From positions 1 to 59,671 of the forward strand of contig JACAEK010000041.1 in the NCBI GenBank assembly GCA_013388895.1: 59,671 nt of DNA, written 5' to 3'. Under the pieces are notes generated by a model. That model saw nothing but the letters and a program-made list of their open reading frames with translations, did no database searches and was not told the origin of the DNA. Shown here piece after piece: positions 17,950 through 26,729 of the stretch (its first letter is position 1; the number at the start of each line of letters is the position of its first letter). Source of the DNA: Candidatus Bathyarchaeota archaeon (GTDB lineage: Archaea > Thermoproteota > Bathyarchaeia > Bathyarchaeales > Bathycorpusculaceae). Position numbers and translations under genes: made by a program.

Positions 17950-18690
17950 AATTTATGCCCATGCCGTCCAGTTAAAGGAACAAAAGCCACTCCACCAAGG
18001 TTTTCCTCTTTAATCTTTCCGTTAGTCTCCTTTTTAATTTTTATGAGATTTTGGAATAAGTGGGCGCTTCCAACTGGAATTAGCATGATTCCGCTTGGTT
18101 TCAGCTGTTCTATTAGTGGTTTCGGAACTTCCGGCGCAGCAGCAGTTACAAGAATTCTGTCATATGGCGCTTTCTCAGCGTGACCCATGGAACCGTCAGT
18201 GCAGATTATTGTTACGCGGTCGCCATATCCCGCCTTCATAATATTCTTCCGTGCAAATTCCGCTAATTCTTGGACGATTTCAACAGTGTACACATGACCC
18301 CATTCGCTTCTAGGCGCTTCACGGGGAGCAATCAGCTCAGCTATTGTAGCCGCATGCCAGCCTGACCCTGCCCCGACTTCTAATATTTTGTTGCCCACTT
18401 CCAATTGTAGAGCTTCATTCATTATTGAGACCATGTTTCGCCTAGCCCAGCCCAAAAGCAAGGCTATGTGGCGCTGAAATAGTCTGTCCGAAGCCAACTG
18501 GAAGTGGCGTATCAGTAGCGCTGTAAGACTGCATGTTTTCGGGGAGAAACATTGAGCGTGGCACAGAACGCATTGCCTTAATTACTTTTGGCGTGTGAAG
18601 AAGGCCTTCTTTTATTAGGTTGTCGATGAGTCTTTCCCAATCCTGTTTTTCCAAACTTTGGCACCAGAATAGAATAATGCAATGATTCAC
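17946..18690 (-). CDS. pcm: Protein-L-isoaspartate O-methyltransferase, split by a predicted 31-nt spliced intron
   Basis: The enzyme uses SAM to methylate damaged isoaspartyl residues so they can be repaired. Exon 1 encodes WERLIDNLIKEGLL ... FGQTISAPH and exon 2 encodes MVSIMNEALQL, then SAM motif I ILEVGAGSGWHAA, GVAFVPL and the C terminus. Unspliced, exon 1 runs into a stop at 18442-18444. Removing 18437-18467 joins C at 18468 to A at 18436, giving SAPHMVSIM in frame, the family consensus. ATG at 18688-18690 gives 237 spliced residues. TTG at 18652-18654, preceded by GGTG, gives 225 residues and a more typical start (MEKQDWERL). Confidence 0.88.
18437..18467 (-). other. Predicted bulge-helix-bulge intron inside pcm mRNA (31 nt)
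   Basis: On the coding strand the bases around the intron read CGCC (18473-18470), bulge ACA (18469-18467) and TAGCC (18466-18462). On the 3' side they read GGCTA (18447-18443), GGCG (18442-18439) and bulge AAA (18438-18436). CGCC pairs with GGCG as the 4-bp central helix and TAGCC with GGCTA as the inner helix, with one 3-nt bulge on each strand. Cutting after the second base of each bulge, as the archaeal splicing endonuclease does, removes exactly 31 nt and restores the frame. The outer helix is weak (one G-C pair), so the motif is of the relaxed kind. Confidence 0.82.
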
Positions 18691-18733
18691 TTTTAACGTA
18701 TTTGTATTCTGGAAAAAGATAGAGAATAAACTG

Positions 18734-20563
18734 CTATTTCACAGTGACAGATTTAGCTAGGTTTCTGGGCATGTCTGGGTTGTATCCTCTCTCAACAGCC
18801 ATGTAATATGCGAGAAGCTGTAATGGTGTGACGAAAGGTATAGGTGATAAAACTTCGGGAATGCCCTTAGGAACTTCAATGTAGTCATCAGCCAAATTCT
18901 TGATTTCCTCGTCGCCTTCCTCTACAACTGCGATTATGGAGGCACCCCTAGCTTTCATCTCCATTATGTTGCCAATCAACGTCTTGTGAGTTTCATCTTT
19001 CGGACAAATAAAAACAACTGGAAAGCCAGGTTCTATTAGGCTTATTGGTCCATGTTTGCTTTCGCCTGCTGGAAAGGCTATGGCTGGCACGTAGGCGATT
19101 TCCATTAGTTTTAGTCTGCCTTCGTAGGCTGTGGCTGTGCTTATTCCTCGACCTAAGAAAAAGAACGTTTTAGCATCTTTGTACTTCCTTGCGATTTGTT
19201 TCACCTTCTCTTCCTGTGTTTTGATTATTACTTCAACTATGTCTGGTAGTTTCTGCAATCTATCTGCCAAGTAATCCATTTCATCTTGCGAAACTTTGCC
19301 TCTTTTCTTTGCAAGTCTCAGAGCGATTTGTGCCATAACCGCGAGCTGAGAAGTAAACGTCTTCGTTGCTGCAACTCCGATTTCTGGTACAGACTGTTGA
19401 CCGATGTAAACTCGTGAAACACGTGTTAAGGTTGAGCCAATTGCATTAGTTAATCCCAGAATTGTTGCTGCTCTTTGGCGGGCACTGTTTACCGCAGCTA
19501 ATGTGTCTGCTGTTTCGCCGGATTGGCTTACTGCTAGTATTGCGCTGTCTATGTTTAATGATTTTCCATGTTGCTCAGCAAATTCCGAGGCTATTACTGG
19601 ATACGTAGCCAGAAAAGCAAGCTTTGAGAACATGTAGGACGAGGCTAAGCAGGCATGGTAGGACGTTCCGCAGGCGACTAGGAAAACTTCGCGGGCGCGG
19701 TCTGGAAAGGTTGCCATCAAGTCAAGATAGTGCTCTTGCAGTCTGAGCGCGTTTCGCAAGCAGTCTGGCTGTTCATGAATCTCTTTTATCATAAAATGCG
19801 GATAACCCTGCTTAACAGCCATTTCAGGCGTCCAAGCAATGACTTTTGGCTCACGTGTTACAATGTTTGAATCAGCAATTTTTCTAATCTCTAACCCTTT
19901 CAACGAAAGTGTAACGAGTTCGCCATCATCAATTAACACTGCCTTGTTAGTGAAGGGTAAAAAGGCTGGGATGTCAGACGCGCAGTACAATGCGTTTTCG
20001 TTTATTCCAATTACTAGCGGGCTTTCGTTTCTTGCGCACACTATTTTATCTGGTTCTACAGTTGAAACCACGGCGATTGCATATGAACCGCAAAGTTTCC
20101 TTACGGTTTCAAGCACAGCATCAGCAAGGCTGAGGGAAGGATTAGCCTTCAATGCTTCTTCAATAAGATGTGCTATTACTTCTGTGTCAGTTTTAGATTG
20201 AAAAACATGACCGCGATTCTCCAGTTCCAGCTTCAACTCTGCAAAGTTTTCTATAATGCCGTTATGAATGATGGCTATCTGCCCGCTGCAATCAACATGT
20301 GGATGGGCATTAACCTGCAACGGCGCACCGTGCGTAGCCCATCTCGTATGTCCAATACCAATGTTTCCAGGCAAATCATCTAAATTGTGAAGTTTGTGAA
20401 CTTCGTCTATTTTTCCCTGATCTTTTTTGATGAAAATCTGACCATTATGAAGAGTGACTTCGCCCACCGAGTCATAGCCTCGATACTCAAGCCTTTTCAA
20501 AGACTCGCGTATTATAGGCGCCGCATTTCCTTCTTTCAAAACGCAACCGAAGATACCGCACAT
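18734..20563 (-). CDS. glmS: Glucosamine-6-phosphate synthase (isomerizing, glutamine-dependent)
   Basis: The enzyme makes glucosamine 6-phosphate from fructose 6-phosphate and glutamine, feeding amino-sugar synthesis. The start at 20561-20563 is fixed by MCGIFG: the Cys must be exposed at the N terminus for glutaminase activity. The class II glutaminase domain (GHTRWATHG, HNGIIEN) spans residues about 1-220. Two SIS domains follow (VACGTSYHACLASSYMF and FFLGRGISTATAYEGRLKLMEIAY), and the C terminus is LAKSVTVK. Length (609 residues) is normal. Confidence 0.96.
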   Translation of the reverse strand: MCGIFGCVLKEGNAAPIIRESLKRLEYRGYDSVGEVTLHNGQIFIKKDQGKIDEVHKLHNLDDLPGNIGIGHTRWATHGAPLQVNAHPHVDCSGQIAIIHNGIIENFAELKLELENRGHVFQSKTDTEVIAHLIEEALKANPSLSLADAVLETVRKLCGSYAIAVVSTVEPDKIVCARNESPLVIGINENALYCASDIPAFLPFTNKAVLIDDGELVTLSLKGLEIRKIADSNIVTREPKVIAWTPEMAVKQGYPHFMIKEIHEQPDCLRNALRLQEHYLDLMATFPDRAREVFLVACGTSYHACLASSYMFSKLAFLATYPVIASEFAEQHGKSLNIDSAILAVSQSGETADTLAAVNSARQRAATILGLTNAIGSTLTRVSRVYIGQQSVPEIGVAATKTFTSQLAVMAQIALRLAKKRGKVSQDEMDYLADRLQKLPDIVEVIIKTQEEKVKQIARKYKDAKTFFFLGRGISTATAYEGRLKLMEIAYVPAIAFPAGESKHGPISLIEPGFPVVFICPKDETHKTLIGNIMEMKARGASIIAVVEEGDEEIKNLADDYIEVPKGIPEVLSPIPFVTPLQLLAYYMAVERGYNPDMPRNLAKSVTVK

Positions 20564-20723
20564 TACAATAGCCTCAGTGTCATTTTGGATTTTGGTGCCT
20601 TTATTCAACATGCGAGTGTAATAAACCTTTTTGAGAATAAAATTTCTACTCTAAAAAATTGTTAAGAATGATTCTCGTTGAAAAAAGGCGACTAGACGCT
20701 TTTGTTTGCCAACTATAATAAAA

Positions 20724-20734
20724 ATTTTTATAAT
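20724..20734 (+). promoter_or_regulatory. TATA box for the HTH/DUF371 unit
   Basis: ATTTTTATAAT lies about 30-40 bp before the ATG at 20764, the spacing expected for an archaeal TATA box with a very short leader. A short inverted repeat, GAGAAT at 20633-20638 and ATTCTC at 20671-20676, lies further upstream between this gene and glmS; its role is unknown. Confidence 0.45.
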
Positions 20735-20763
20735 GGTTCTGATTTTTATCCAAGTGAAAAGCC

Positions 20764-21729
20764 ATGAAAAAGAAACTACTACTTCACGAAGAAAACAACA
20801 TGCAAAAAGTGAAGGAGATTGCAATTGTTGAAGATCCGCAGAAGCTTAAGATGGTTCTGAATAGGCTTAGCTGGAAAATTCTTGCGGTGCTTTCTGAAAG
20901 TGAAATGTATCCTTTGGAAATAGCCAAAAAATTAGGCGTTCATGAACAGAAGGTCTATTATCACATAAGAAAACTTGCAAAGGCAGGAGCCATAACAATC
21001 TGCAGAGAAGAGAAAAAGAAAGGAGCAACAGCAAAATATTACAAGGCTGTTTCTCTTGCCTTTGGGATAGAGCTTCCGCAAGGGTATAAACCAATCCATA
21101 AACTTTCGCTGATAGATGTGAATGGGCAAATCCGAAGATTCTTCAACGAATTCATAAAAGAAGACAACACTTTCGATGGAAAAATTGTTGTTGGCAGCCC
21201 AACACCTCACGGACCATTCAAAACAAGCGCAAGAGACGGACATTACGCTTCACACTTAACATTCTTCCTAGGACAGTTCGCAAAAGCGCCAGAAGAATTC
21301 GCAATAAAGCTTGACGTTGACGTGAAAGCCGAGAAAGAAGAAAAAAACAACCTAATACTCGTAGGCGGACCAGGAACAAACTTGCTGACCCAAGAATTGA
21401 ACGCATATCTGCCAATAAGATTCAACATGAAGCCGTCTGAAGAAGGCTTCTTGTTTGGCGGTCTGGTTTCCAGAAAAACTTCTAACGTTTATACTGCAGA
21501 TACTATGGGATTAATAGCAAAAATCGTGAATCCTTGGGACGAAACCAAACGAGTGATAGTTTTGGCTGGAAACAAAGCAGTTGGCACCAAAGCGTGCGTT
21601 TTAGCTTTGACAAACTTTTGGAAGAAAACTTTGAAAAAATATAACAGCGAAGATGCGTTTGCAGCAGTTATACAAGGGTTCGATTTGGACGGCGACGGCA
21701 AAGTTGACTCAATAGAAGTTCTTGAATAA
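20764..21729 (+). CDS. Winged-helix regulator with a large C-terminal S-layer-like domain
   Basis: The 321-residue protein has an ArsR-like winged helix at about 35-95 (LSWKILAVLSESEMYPLEIAKKLGVHEQKVYYHIRKLAKAGAI). The unusual C-terminal domain (about 120-321) has SPTPHGPFKTSARDGHYASHL, ILVGGPGTNLLT and GLIAKIVNPWDETKRVIVLAG. The VGGPxxN pattern is reminiscent of S-layer-type domains that archaea also use inside the cell; this is a similarity, not an assignment. It ends with an Asp-rich loop, DLDGDGKVDSIEV, resembling a single EF-hand or dockerin repeat. It is followed within 14 bp by a DUF371 gene. Confidence 0.8.
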   Translation: MKKKLLLHEENNMQKVKEIAIVEDPQKLKMVLNRLSWKILAVLSESEMYPLEIAKKLGVHEQKVYYHIRKLAKAGAITICREEKKKGATAKYYKAVSLAFGIELPQGYKPIHKLSLIDVNGQIRRFFNEFIKEDNTFDGKIVVGSPTPHGPFKTSARDGHYASHLTFFLGQFAKAPEEFAIKLDVDVKAEKEEKNNLILVGGPGTNLLTQELNAYLPIRFNMKPSEEGFLFGGLVSRKTSNVYTADTMGLIAKIVNPWDETKRVIVLAGNKAVGTKACVLALTNFWKKTLKKYNSEDAFAAVIQGFDLDGDGKVDSIEVLE

Positions 21730-21743
21730 CTAGGGCTGTGCAT

Positions 21744-22169
21744 ATGGAAGTTACTGAAGTAGTTCTTGCTTCTGGACATGAAAATATTTTGGCTATTCAT
21801 AAAACAACGCTCGAAATCACCAGAGCAAATCAATTGTCAAAACAAGGCAACTGCGTTATTGCTGTTGCCGCCGACAAAGCCTTAGCAGATTTAAGCCCAA
21901 AATTTAAGGAAACCTTGCGCAAAGAAAATGCTAAAATCACCATTTTAATCGAAGTCGGAGATGCCATGGAAGTAGTAAATGCTTTCGGAAGCCCAAAATT
22001 AATCTTAACACATTCTAAGGATATGGTTGTAAGAAAAAGCAACTACATTTGCGCTCGAACATTGGCAATTAGAGCAGATAAGGCGGCTTGCGATTTTTCA
22101 AGAAAAATTGTGGAGAAGCTGAAGAATGCAAAGCAAGAAGTGAAAATCACTTTGACTGTGAAAGTTTAA
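21744..22169 (+). CDS. DUF371 family protein
   Basis: The protein of about 141 residues matches the archaeal DUF371 family: GHENILAIHKTTLEITRANQLSKQGNCVIAVAADKALADL, and SNYICARTLAIRADKAACDFSRKIVEKLKN. Its function is not known. ATG at 21744 has AGGG 8 nt upstream; a GTG at 21738 is also in frame. Operon partner of the preceding winged-helix gene. Its last 4 bases overlap the convergent trm5 gene. Confidence 0.88.
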   Translation: MEVTEVVLASGHENILAIHKTTLEITRANQLSKQGNCVIAVAADKALADLSPKFKETLRKENAKITILIEVGDAMEVVNAFGSPKLILTHSKDMVVRKSNYICARTLAIRADKAACDFSRKIVEKLKNAKQEVKITLTVKV

Positions 22170-23236
22170 ACTATTTTTGCATCTAAAACAGCCTGCCACT
22201 CATATGGTGCAGTGGCGCGAACAAGCTTAGAAAAGAGAATTTGCTCCACTTTTCTCCCAGATTTTTCCACTGCATCGTTAAATTTGTTGTTCATGCTTTC
22301 TAGCGAATCAGAAGCGCTGACAAAACTGTAAAAATGCACCGTACCACCCGTTGGCTTCAACGCCTTACATGCAGCATTCACAAATTCTAGGGCGCTTTCT
22401 GGCAAATTCATAATCACACGGTCTGCAACTCCCTCAAGTTTATCTTCAACATTTTGTCTTGCGTCGCCCAAAATCGGATAGACTTTACTCTCAACCCTAT
22501 TCAGTCTGATATTTTTTCTCAGAAACTTGACTGCATCTGGATTCGCGTCTACAGCGTAAACCTTGACATTTTCATAGGTTTTTGCAATCAGAATCGCGAA
22601 AGGACCTACACCCGCAAATAGGTCTATTACTGTTTCGCCATTTCTAACTTGAGATGCCACTCTGCTGTGTTCGTAGGATAGTCGTGGAGAAAAGTAAGCC
22701 TTTGCAAGGTCTACATGGTATTGGCAACCATATTCCTTATGAATTGTTTCGGTTTTGTGTTCTCCTGCAATAACATGGAATTTTCTAAGACGGTAGGGTC
22801 CGCTTATGGCGCCTGCTTTGGCAAGCACTGTTCGCACGGTCTTATGCGTTTTCAAAACTGCATCGCCGACAACGTTTTTGTAGGCCTCAAGTTCTGGCGG
22901 AAGCTCAATTATGGCTATGTCTCCGACAAAATCTAACGCTCGTGGCAGACTGGCCAACAGATGCGGGGGAAGCTTATCGTCCAATAATTCAGTGAATGCT
23001 TTTGGCTTTTTCTTTTCTTTGAAGCTACTGGTTGAGATCTCGAAGGTTGGAATCAGCTCTTTGAGTGTTGTTAAATCGGTTTGTGATAGCTGACGGACAA
23101 GCGGAATGAAAAGAAACGTTTCGCTTCTTTTGATTTCTAACTCTTTGTTCAGAATTCCCATTTTGTTAGCTAGAGTGATGACTTTTTCACCATCAGCTTT
23201 TGGAATTTTAAGGCATGCGACTTTCTTTGGCATCAA
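22166..23236 (-). CDS. trm5: tRNA (guanine37-N1)-methyltransferase Trm5 family
   Basis: The 356-residue protein transfers a methyl group from SAM to G37 next to the tRNA anticodon, which prevents +1 frameshifting. The N-terminal third (LGIL-type region with VIELPPELEAYKN) is followed by FHVIAGEHKTETIHKEYGCQYHVDLAKAYFSPRL. SAM motif I is VIDLFAGVGPFAILIAK, and the catalytic-loop motif is NLPES. The gene lies just downstream of fau-1 on the same strand. Confidence 0.94.
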   Translation of the reverse strand: MMPKKVACLKIPKADGEKVITLANKMGILNKELEIKRSETFLFIPLVRQLSQTDLTTLKELIPTFEISTSSFKEKKKPKAFTELLDDKLPPHLLASLPRALDFVGDIAIIELPPELEAYKNVVGDAVLKTHKTVRTVLAKAGAISGPYRLRKFHVIAGEHKTETIHKEYGCQYHVDLAKAYFSPRLSYEHSRVASQVRNGETVIDLFAGVGPFAILIAKTYENVKVYAVDANPDAVKFLRKNIRLNRVESKVYPILGDARQNVEDKLEGVADRVIMNLPESALEFVNAACKALKPTGGTVHFYSFVSASDSLESMNNKFNDAVEKSGRKVEQILFSKLVRATAPYEWQAVLDAKIV

Positions 23237-23256
23237 ATACCAGACCTAGTTATGCT

Positions 23257-24651
23257 CTAGACACTATTAGCGTGCACAATTTCTTTCACTTTTTCCTGTG
23301 CAGTTTGGAAGAGTTTCTTGCTTATGAAACCTCGTTCTAGAGCTTTTTCCAGCTTTTCCATGTCCAAAATCTTCATTGTACCATCTTCTGCGACACAGAC
23401 GTCTACTTCCAAATCTACATAACGTATGATGTTTGGATAAATTTCCACCGGCGTGTTCACGTTTATGTAGATTCCCTTCAACTCGCCACTTCTCAAAAAG
23501 TATTTTGTAGTTATAAACCAGTCGCCTTTTCTTGTCTCGCTTTCAGCTTTATCTTCTGCCTCTTTTTTAACGTCCAAACCGTCGTAAATACCGTTACTTT
23601 GCATTGTTCTGCTATACTTCATTTGTTCATTGTCTATGCTTTCTATTGTTGCTCGTCCCAGTTGAAAGACTATTCCGCTCAATTTAACATGTTCAATATC
23701 TACCTGCGAACCCTCCTCTGGAAATTCGTTTAGAATCTGTTCTTTGAAGATTTTTCCAACAAAGGTTCTGTCTTGCCCTTCTTCCAAGAGTTTTTCAGCC
23801 ATCTCCAAAGCCATCGAGACACGTCCACCACAGCTTTTGTAGAAGTGATGCCCATTCAACGTCGGAGCAACTGAGGCTCTTAGCTTGTCTAGGGCTTGTT
23901 TGGCTAGATATGGAAATTCCACATCCATGAAAGATGAGCCTTCAACCAAAAGCGAGGGCGCCTCTACATTTCTTGCTTTCGCAATTAGAATTTTAGCCTG
24001 TCCAACAAGTTTTGTTATTTCGTCTTTCAATGTTTCTTTTGATTGAATGCTGGAGGATTCACGCCAAATAATTCCCCAGCCAGCAGGCGCAAGGGTTTTG
24101 CCTAAAGCGTAAAGCTCTGCACGTTTGTTTATATCGTGAATTTTTAGGCTTACGCCTACTTTGCTGTTTTGTGCTAGAATGGCTTGGGTTCCAACGATTT
24201 TCAGTTTTGTAGTTAAGACGGGCTGCTTTGCGCCTATTCTTTTTCTTTCCACTTGAACAAGTAATGGCTTGTTATCGGCAGTTGCGTATTCTTGTTTAGG
24301 GAGTCGCCCAATGATGTTGTCACCTATGTTAACGTAAACCGTGTATTCGTCTGACTCTGCCACTTTTCCCACGTATATTCCATCAACACTAACAGACCAT
24401 CTACGTGTTAGAACATCCTCAAATGACGACTGCAAAATAGATTGGAAGGCGTTGACTGCGTCAAATGTTCCAAAGACTCTTATTCCTTGCAAGTCGAATC
24501 TGTCTTTTATCTTTAGATTCGGCTCCGCAGAGTTGTCTGGCAATTCAAATCGTTTCTGTATTGTTAACGATGGATGGACTATTTCGAAGCCATGTTCCAA
24601 AAGCACTTTTGTAAGAGCCGTGGTGCATATTCCTCTAATTTTTGCCTTCAT
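23257..24651 (-). CDS. fau-1: FAU-1-type RNA-binding protein / probable ribonuclease (S1-like plus DUF402)
   Basis: The 464-residue protein has an RNase E/G-like S1 domain near residues 85-150 (GIYVGKVAESDEYTVYVNIGDNIIGRLP). It has the RNase E/G-like region LKIHDINKRAELYALGKTLAPAGWGIIWRESS and a C-terminal DUF402 domain (YFLRSGELKGIYINVNTPVEIYPNIIRYVDLEVDV). This is the FAU-1 architecture known from Pyrococcus, where the protein binds and trims A/U-rich or rRNA precursors. Its start overlaps the rtcA stop by 4 bp, so rtcA and fau-1 are translationally coupled. Confidence 0.93.
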   Translation of the reverse strand: MKAKIRGICTTALTKVLLEHGFEIVHPSLTIQKRFELPDNSAEPNLKIKDRFDLQGIRVFGTFDAVNAFQSILQSSFEDVLTRRWSVSVDGIYVGKVAESDEYTVYVNIGDNIIGRLPKQEYATADNKPLLVQVERKRIGAKQPVLTTKLKIVGTQAILAQNSKVGVSLKIHDINKRAELYALGKTLAPAGWGIIWRESSSIQSKETLKDEITKLVGQAKILIAKARNVEAPSLLVEGSSFMDVEFPYLAKQALDKLRASVAPTLNGHHFYKSCGGRVSMALEMAEKLLEEGQDRTFVGKIFKEQILNEFPEEGSQVDIEHVKLSGIVFQLGRATIESIDNEQMKYSRTMQSNGIYDGLDVKKEAEDKAESETRKGDWFITTKYFLRSGELKGIYINVNTPVEIYPNIIRYVDLEVDVCVAEDGTMKILDMEKLEKALERGFISKKLFQTAQEKVKEIVHANSV

Positions 24652-25691
24652 GGTTGGCCAACTTTTTCAATCTTATAGAGTCCATCAGTCTTTGCAACAT
24701 TGAATTTTACGTTTAGCATCTTTTCCGCAAGCCAAATGTTTGTTTCCAAGTGGTTCGAAATTGTCCGTGTGAAAAAGGCAGATTTGTCTTTAGCCATGGC
24801 TATGTAGGGAATAAGCATGTCAGCCAAATGCACATCTGCAGTGGGCTTGGCGGAGACTTCTTCCAAGAGTTTTTCAGCTGCTTCTGCGCCGACTGTTTCG
24901 CTTGTTTTTCTGAGTTCGCCAATAGCATCTGCTCCTAAAATTGCGTTTGCATTTGTTTCAGCCCATAAAACGAGTGAACTGCCTTTCTGCAGAGGGTTTG
25001 ACTTGTCGTTTATAACTTGAATGTTTGCCTTGTAGCCTTTTTCTTTTAGATAGCTCTTTGCCTTATTTGCTTGGCGTTCAGCGACTTTTCTATCGGCGAG
25101 GAACGTGCAGACTGACACGCCTTTTATAGATGCTATTTCGCCGAAGTTTTCTAAGCGTAATGATGTTAGGAACTGGCTCGGCTCCACAGTTATTGTTATT
25201 TCGCCCATGCCTTTTGGATAATAACCATACTTGTGAACTGTCAAAGTGGCGTTTATTCCCATACGTTTTAGCATGGGTAGAAGAACATACCGCATATAGT
25301 TTATGGTTGGAGAGTGTGAAACGTCGGTTCCACCCTTTGAAACGTGTAGTTGCACAGTGTTTTCTGCGAAGATGCAGATGGGCAAAACAGTCATTACGAG
25401 CATTGGAATGCTCCCTGCAGTGCCGATTTCTGACTCAATTTTTCCTCCCTTCACTTTTCTTGGCTTGAACCATAGCTCTCGCGAGTTGAGTTCTGCTCCT
25501 TCTAATTCAGCATCGCAGAGTCTTGCCGCAGTTAAAACTGCCTCTAAATGTTGCGGTCGCAATCCTGACTGGGGTCTGTTTTGTCTGATGTTATAAATGT
25601 GTAAAGGTTGCCCAAGTATCGCGGCTAAAGCAACTGATAACCTGAGAATTGTGCCGCTTCCGCTTTTTTGGCTTCCATCAATCTCAATCAC
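24648..25691 (-). CDS. rtcA: RNA 3'-terminal phosphate cyclase
   Basis: The 347-residue enzyme converts RNA 3'-phosphate ends to 2',3'-cyclic phosphates through an enzyme-AMP intermediate. It shows SQKSGSGTILRLSVALAAILG, IRQNRPQSGLRPQHLEAV and GGTDVSHSPTINYMRYVLLP, and the nucleotidyl-accepting His region near the C terminus (DVHLADMLIPYIAMA). It overlaps fau-1 by 4 bp; the pair followed by trm5 forms an RNA-processing cluster. The ligase rtcB is not in this window. Confidence 0.94.
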   Translation of the reverse strand: MIEIDGSQKSGSGTILRLSVALAAILGQPLHIYNIRQNRPQSGLRPQHLEAVLTAARLCDAELEGAELNSRELWFKPRKVKGGKIESEIGTAGSIPMLVMTVLPICIFAENTVQLHVSKGGTDVSHSPTINYMRYVLLPMLKRMGINATLTVHKYGYYPKGMGEITITVEPSQFLTSLRLENFGEIASIKGVSVCTFLADRKVAERQANKAKSYLKEKGYKANIQVINDKSNPLQKGSSLVLWAETNANAILGADAIGELRKTSETVGAEAAEKLLEEVSAKPTADVHLADMLIPYIAMAKDKSAFFTRTISNHLETNIWLAEKMLNVKFNVAKTDGLYKIEKVGQP

Positions 25692-25794
25692 GGGTGACGG
25701 CTTCCTGTTTCTTACGCTTCCAGTTTATGGGCAGATAATCGCAAACAATTTAATAAGTGCGTTAAGTATTAAGGATTTGGAAGGAAGAAGGCAT

Positions 25795-26205
25795 ATGACT
25801 GAAGAGAAAAAGAATCTTGAAAAACTCGTACAAAGAATTGACGAGTTGCTCGTGGTTTTGAATCGTGTCGCCGAAGACCTGAGACAAGTTTCCATATCAT
25901 TAAAATCTTTAGCTGTTTCACAGTTTCCTCAGCCACCAGTTACTCCATCTCCCACACCTGCGCCCGTCATGCCTCGACCCGGTGAACGGTTGCAGTCTAT
26001 TGAAGATATTAAAATGACGCTTCCAGAAGATTTAGAAAGCCTCTTAAATTTTGAGGAAAAAGAAGAATACATAATAATTAAGCCTAGGCAGTTTTTGGGT
26101 TCTGAAAACTTTGCCAAAATAGCCTCTGCCGTACGAGGAATAGGCGGCGAATACATAAGCGCTGGAAAAGCCTCACACTTTAGAGTACCCAGAAAAAAGG
26201 CATAA
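25795..26205 (+). CDS. Unknown protein: coiled coil, Pro-rich linker, small C-terminal domain
   Basis: The 136-residue protein starts at ATG 25795, preceded by AAGGAAGAAGG; upstream codons in the same frame lie inside rtcA on the other strand and are not used. Residues about 5-40 form a probable coiled coil (EKLVQRIDELLVVLNRVAEDLRQV). Residues about 50-68 are a Pro-rich linker. The C-terminal 70 residues (LPEDLESLLNFEEKEEYIIIKPRQFLGSENFAKIASAVRGIGGEYIS) form a mixed fold. No family is recognised. Confidence 0.75.
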   Translation: MTEEKKNLEKLVQRIDELLVVLNRVAEDLRQVSISLKSLAVSQFPQPPVTPSPTPAPVMPRPGERLQSIEDIKMTLPEDLESLLNFEEKEEYIIIKPRQFLGSENFAKIASAVRGIGGEYISAGKASHFRVPRKKA

Positions 26206-26288
26206 AACACTCTTGTGCTCTCTCGGAGCCTAGACCCCCTTATATATGCATTGAACCGAAACTTGGACTTTTAGTAGTGCTAGAAGTC

Positions 26289-26567
26289 TTATCCGTATCT
26301 TGTTTCAAAGCGTCTGATTTTGCCTGTGTAATTCTCCTGTGTAACATCCACTTTTGTGACTTTTGCTCCAGGCGGTCCACGTTTACAGAATTCTATGATT
26401 TCTTTTACGTTTTCTTCTTCGCCTTCAAAGACTGCTTCAACTCTGCCGTCTGGTAGGTTGCGAACCCAGCCTTTTACGCCGCGTTTCTCAGCTTCATAGC
26501 TTATTTCTGAGCGGAAGAAGACGCCTTGCACTCTGCCGCTTACGAGTATGTGGGCTCTAACCATCAT
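26289..26567 (-). CDS. acyP: Acylphosphatase
   Basis: The 92-residue protein hydrolyses acyl phosphates. It has the signature GRVQGVFFR with the phosphate-binding Arg and GWVRNLPDGRVEAVFEG with the catalytic Asn. Length and order match the family exactly. The second Met (MVRAHI) is the likely start. Confidence 0.95.
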   Translation of the reverse strand: MMVRAHILVSGRVQGVFFRSEISYEAEKRGVKGWVRNLPDGRVEAVFEGEEENVKEIIEFCKRGPPGAKVTKVDVTQENYTGKIRRFETRYG

Positions 26568-26729
26568 GGACGATTCACCGTTCGCACAGAATTTTTTCTA
26601 AAATGTTTATGGGAGTTTAGTTTATTTTGTTTTTCACTTTAACTTATCTCTCTCCACTGTCTGAACGTGTTGTTTCAGCACTTGTTTTAAAAGTGTTTTA
26701 GGTCGTGATAATTTTTGGAGTGGGCGTGT

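Noticed and set aside
18437-18467. pcm interruption as a plain frameshift or sequencing error
   Set aside because: The insert is 31 nt, not a homopolymer change, and it matches bulge-helix-bulge geometry with exact frame and motif restoration.
26239-26249. TATA-like CTTATATATG between two convergent genes
   Set aside because: Both neighbours end there and only about 80 bp separate them, so no gene is left for it to drive.
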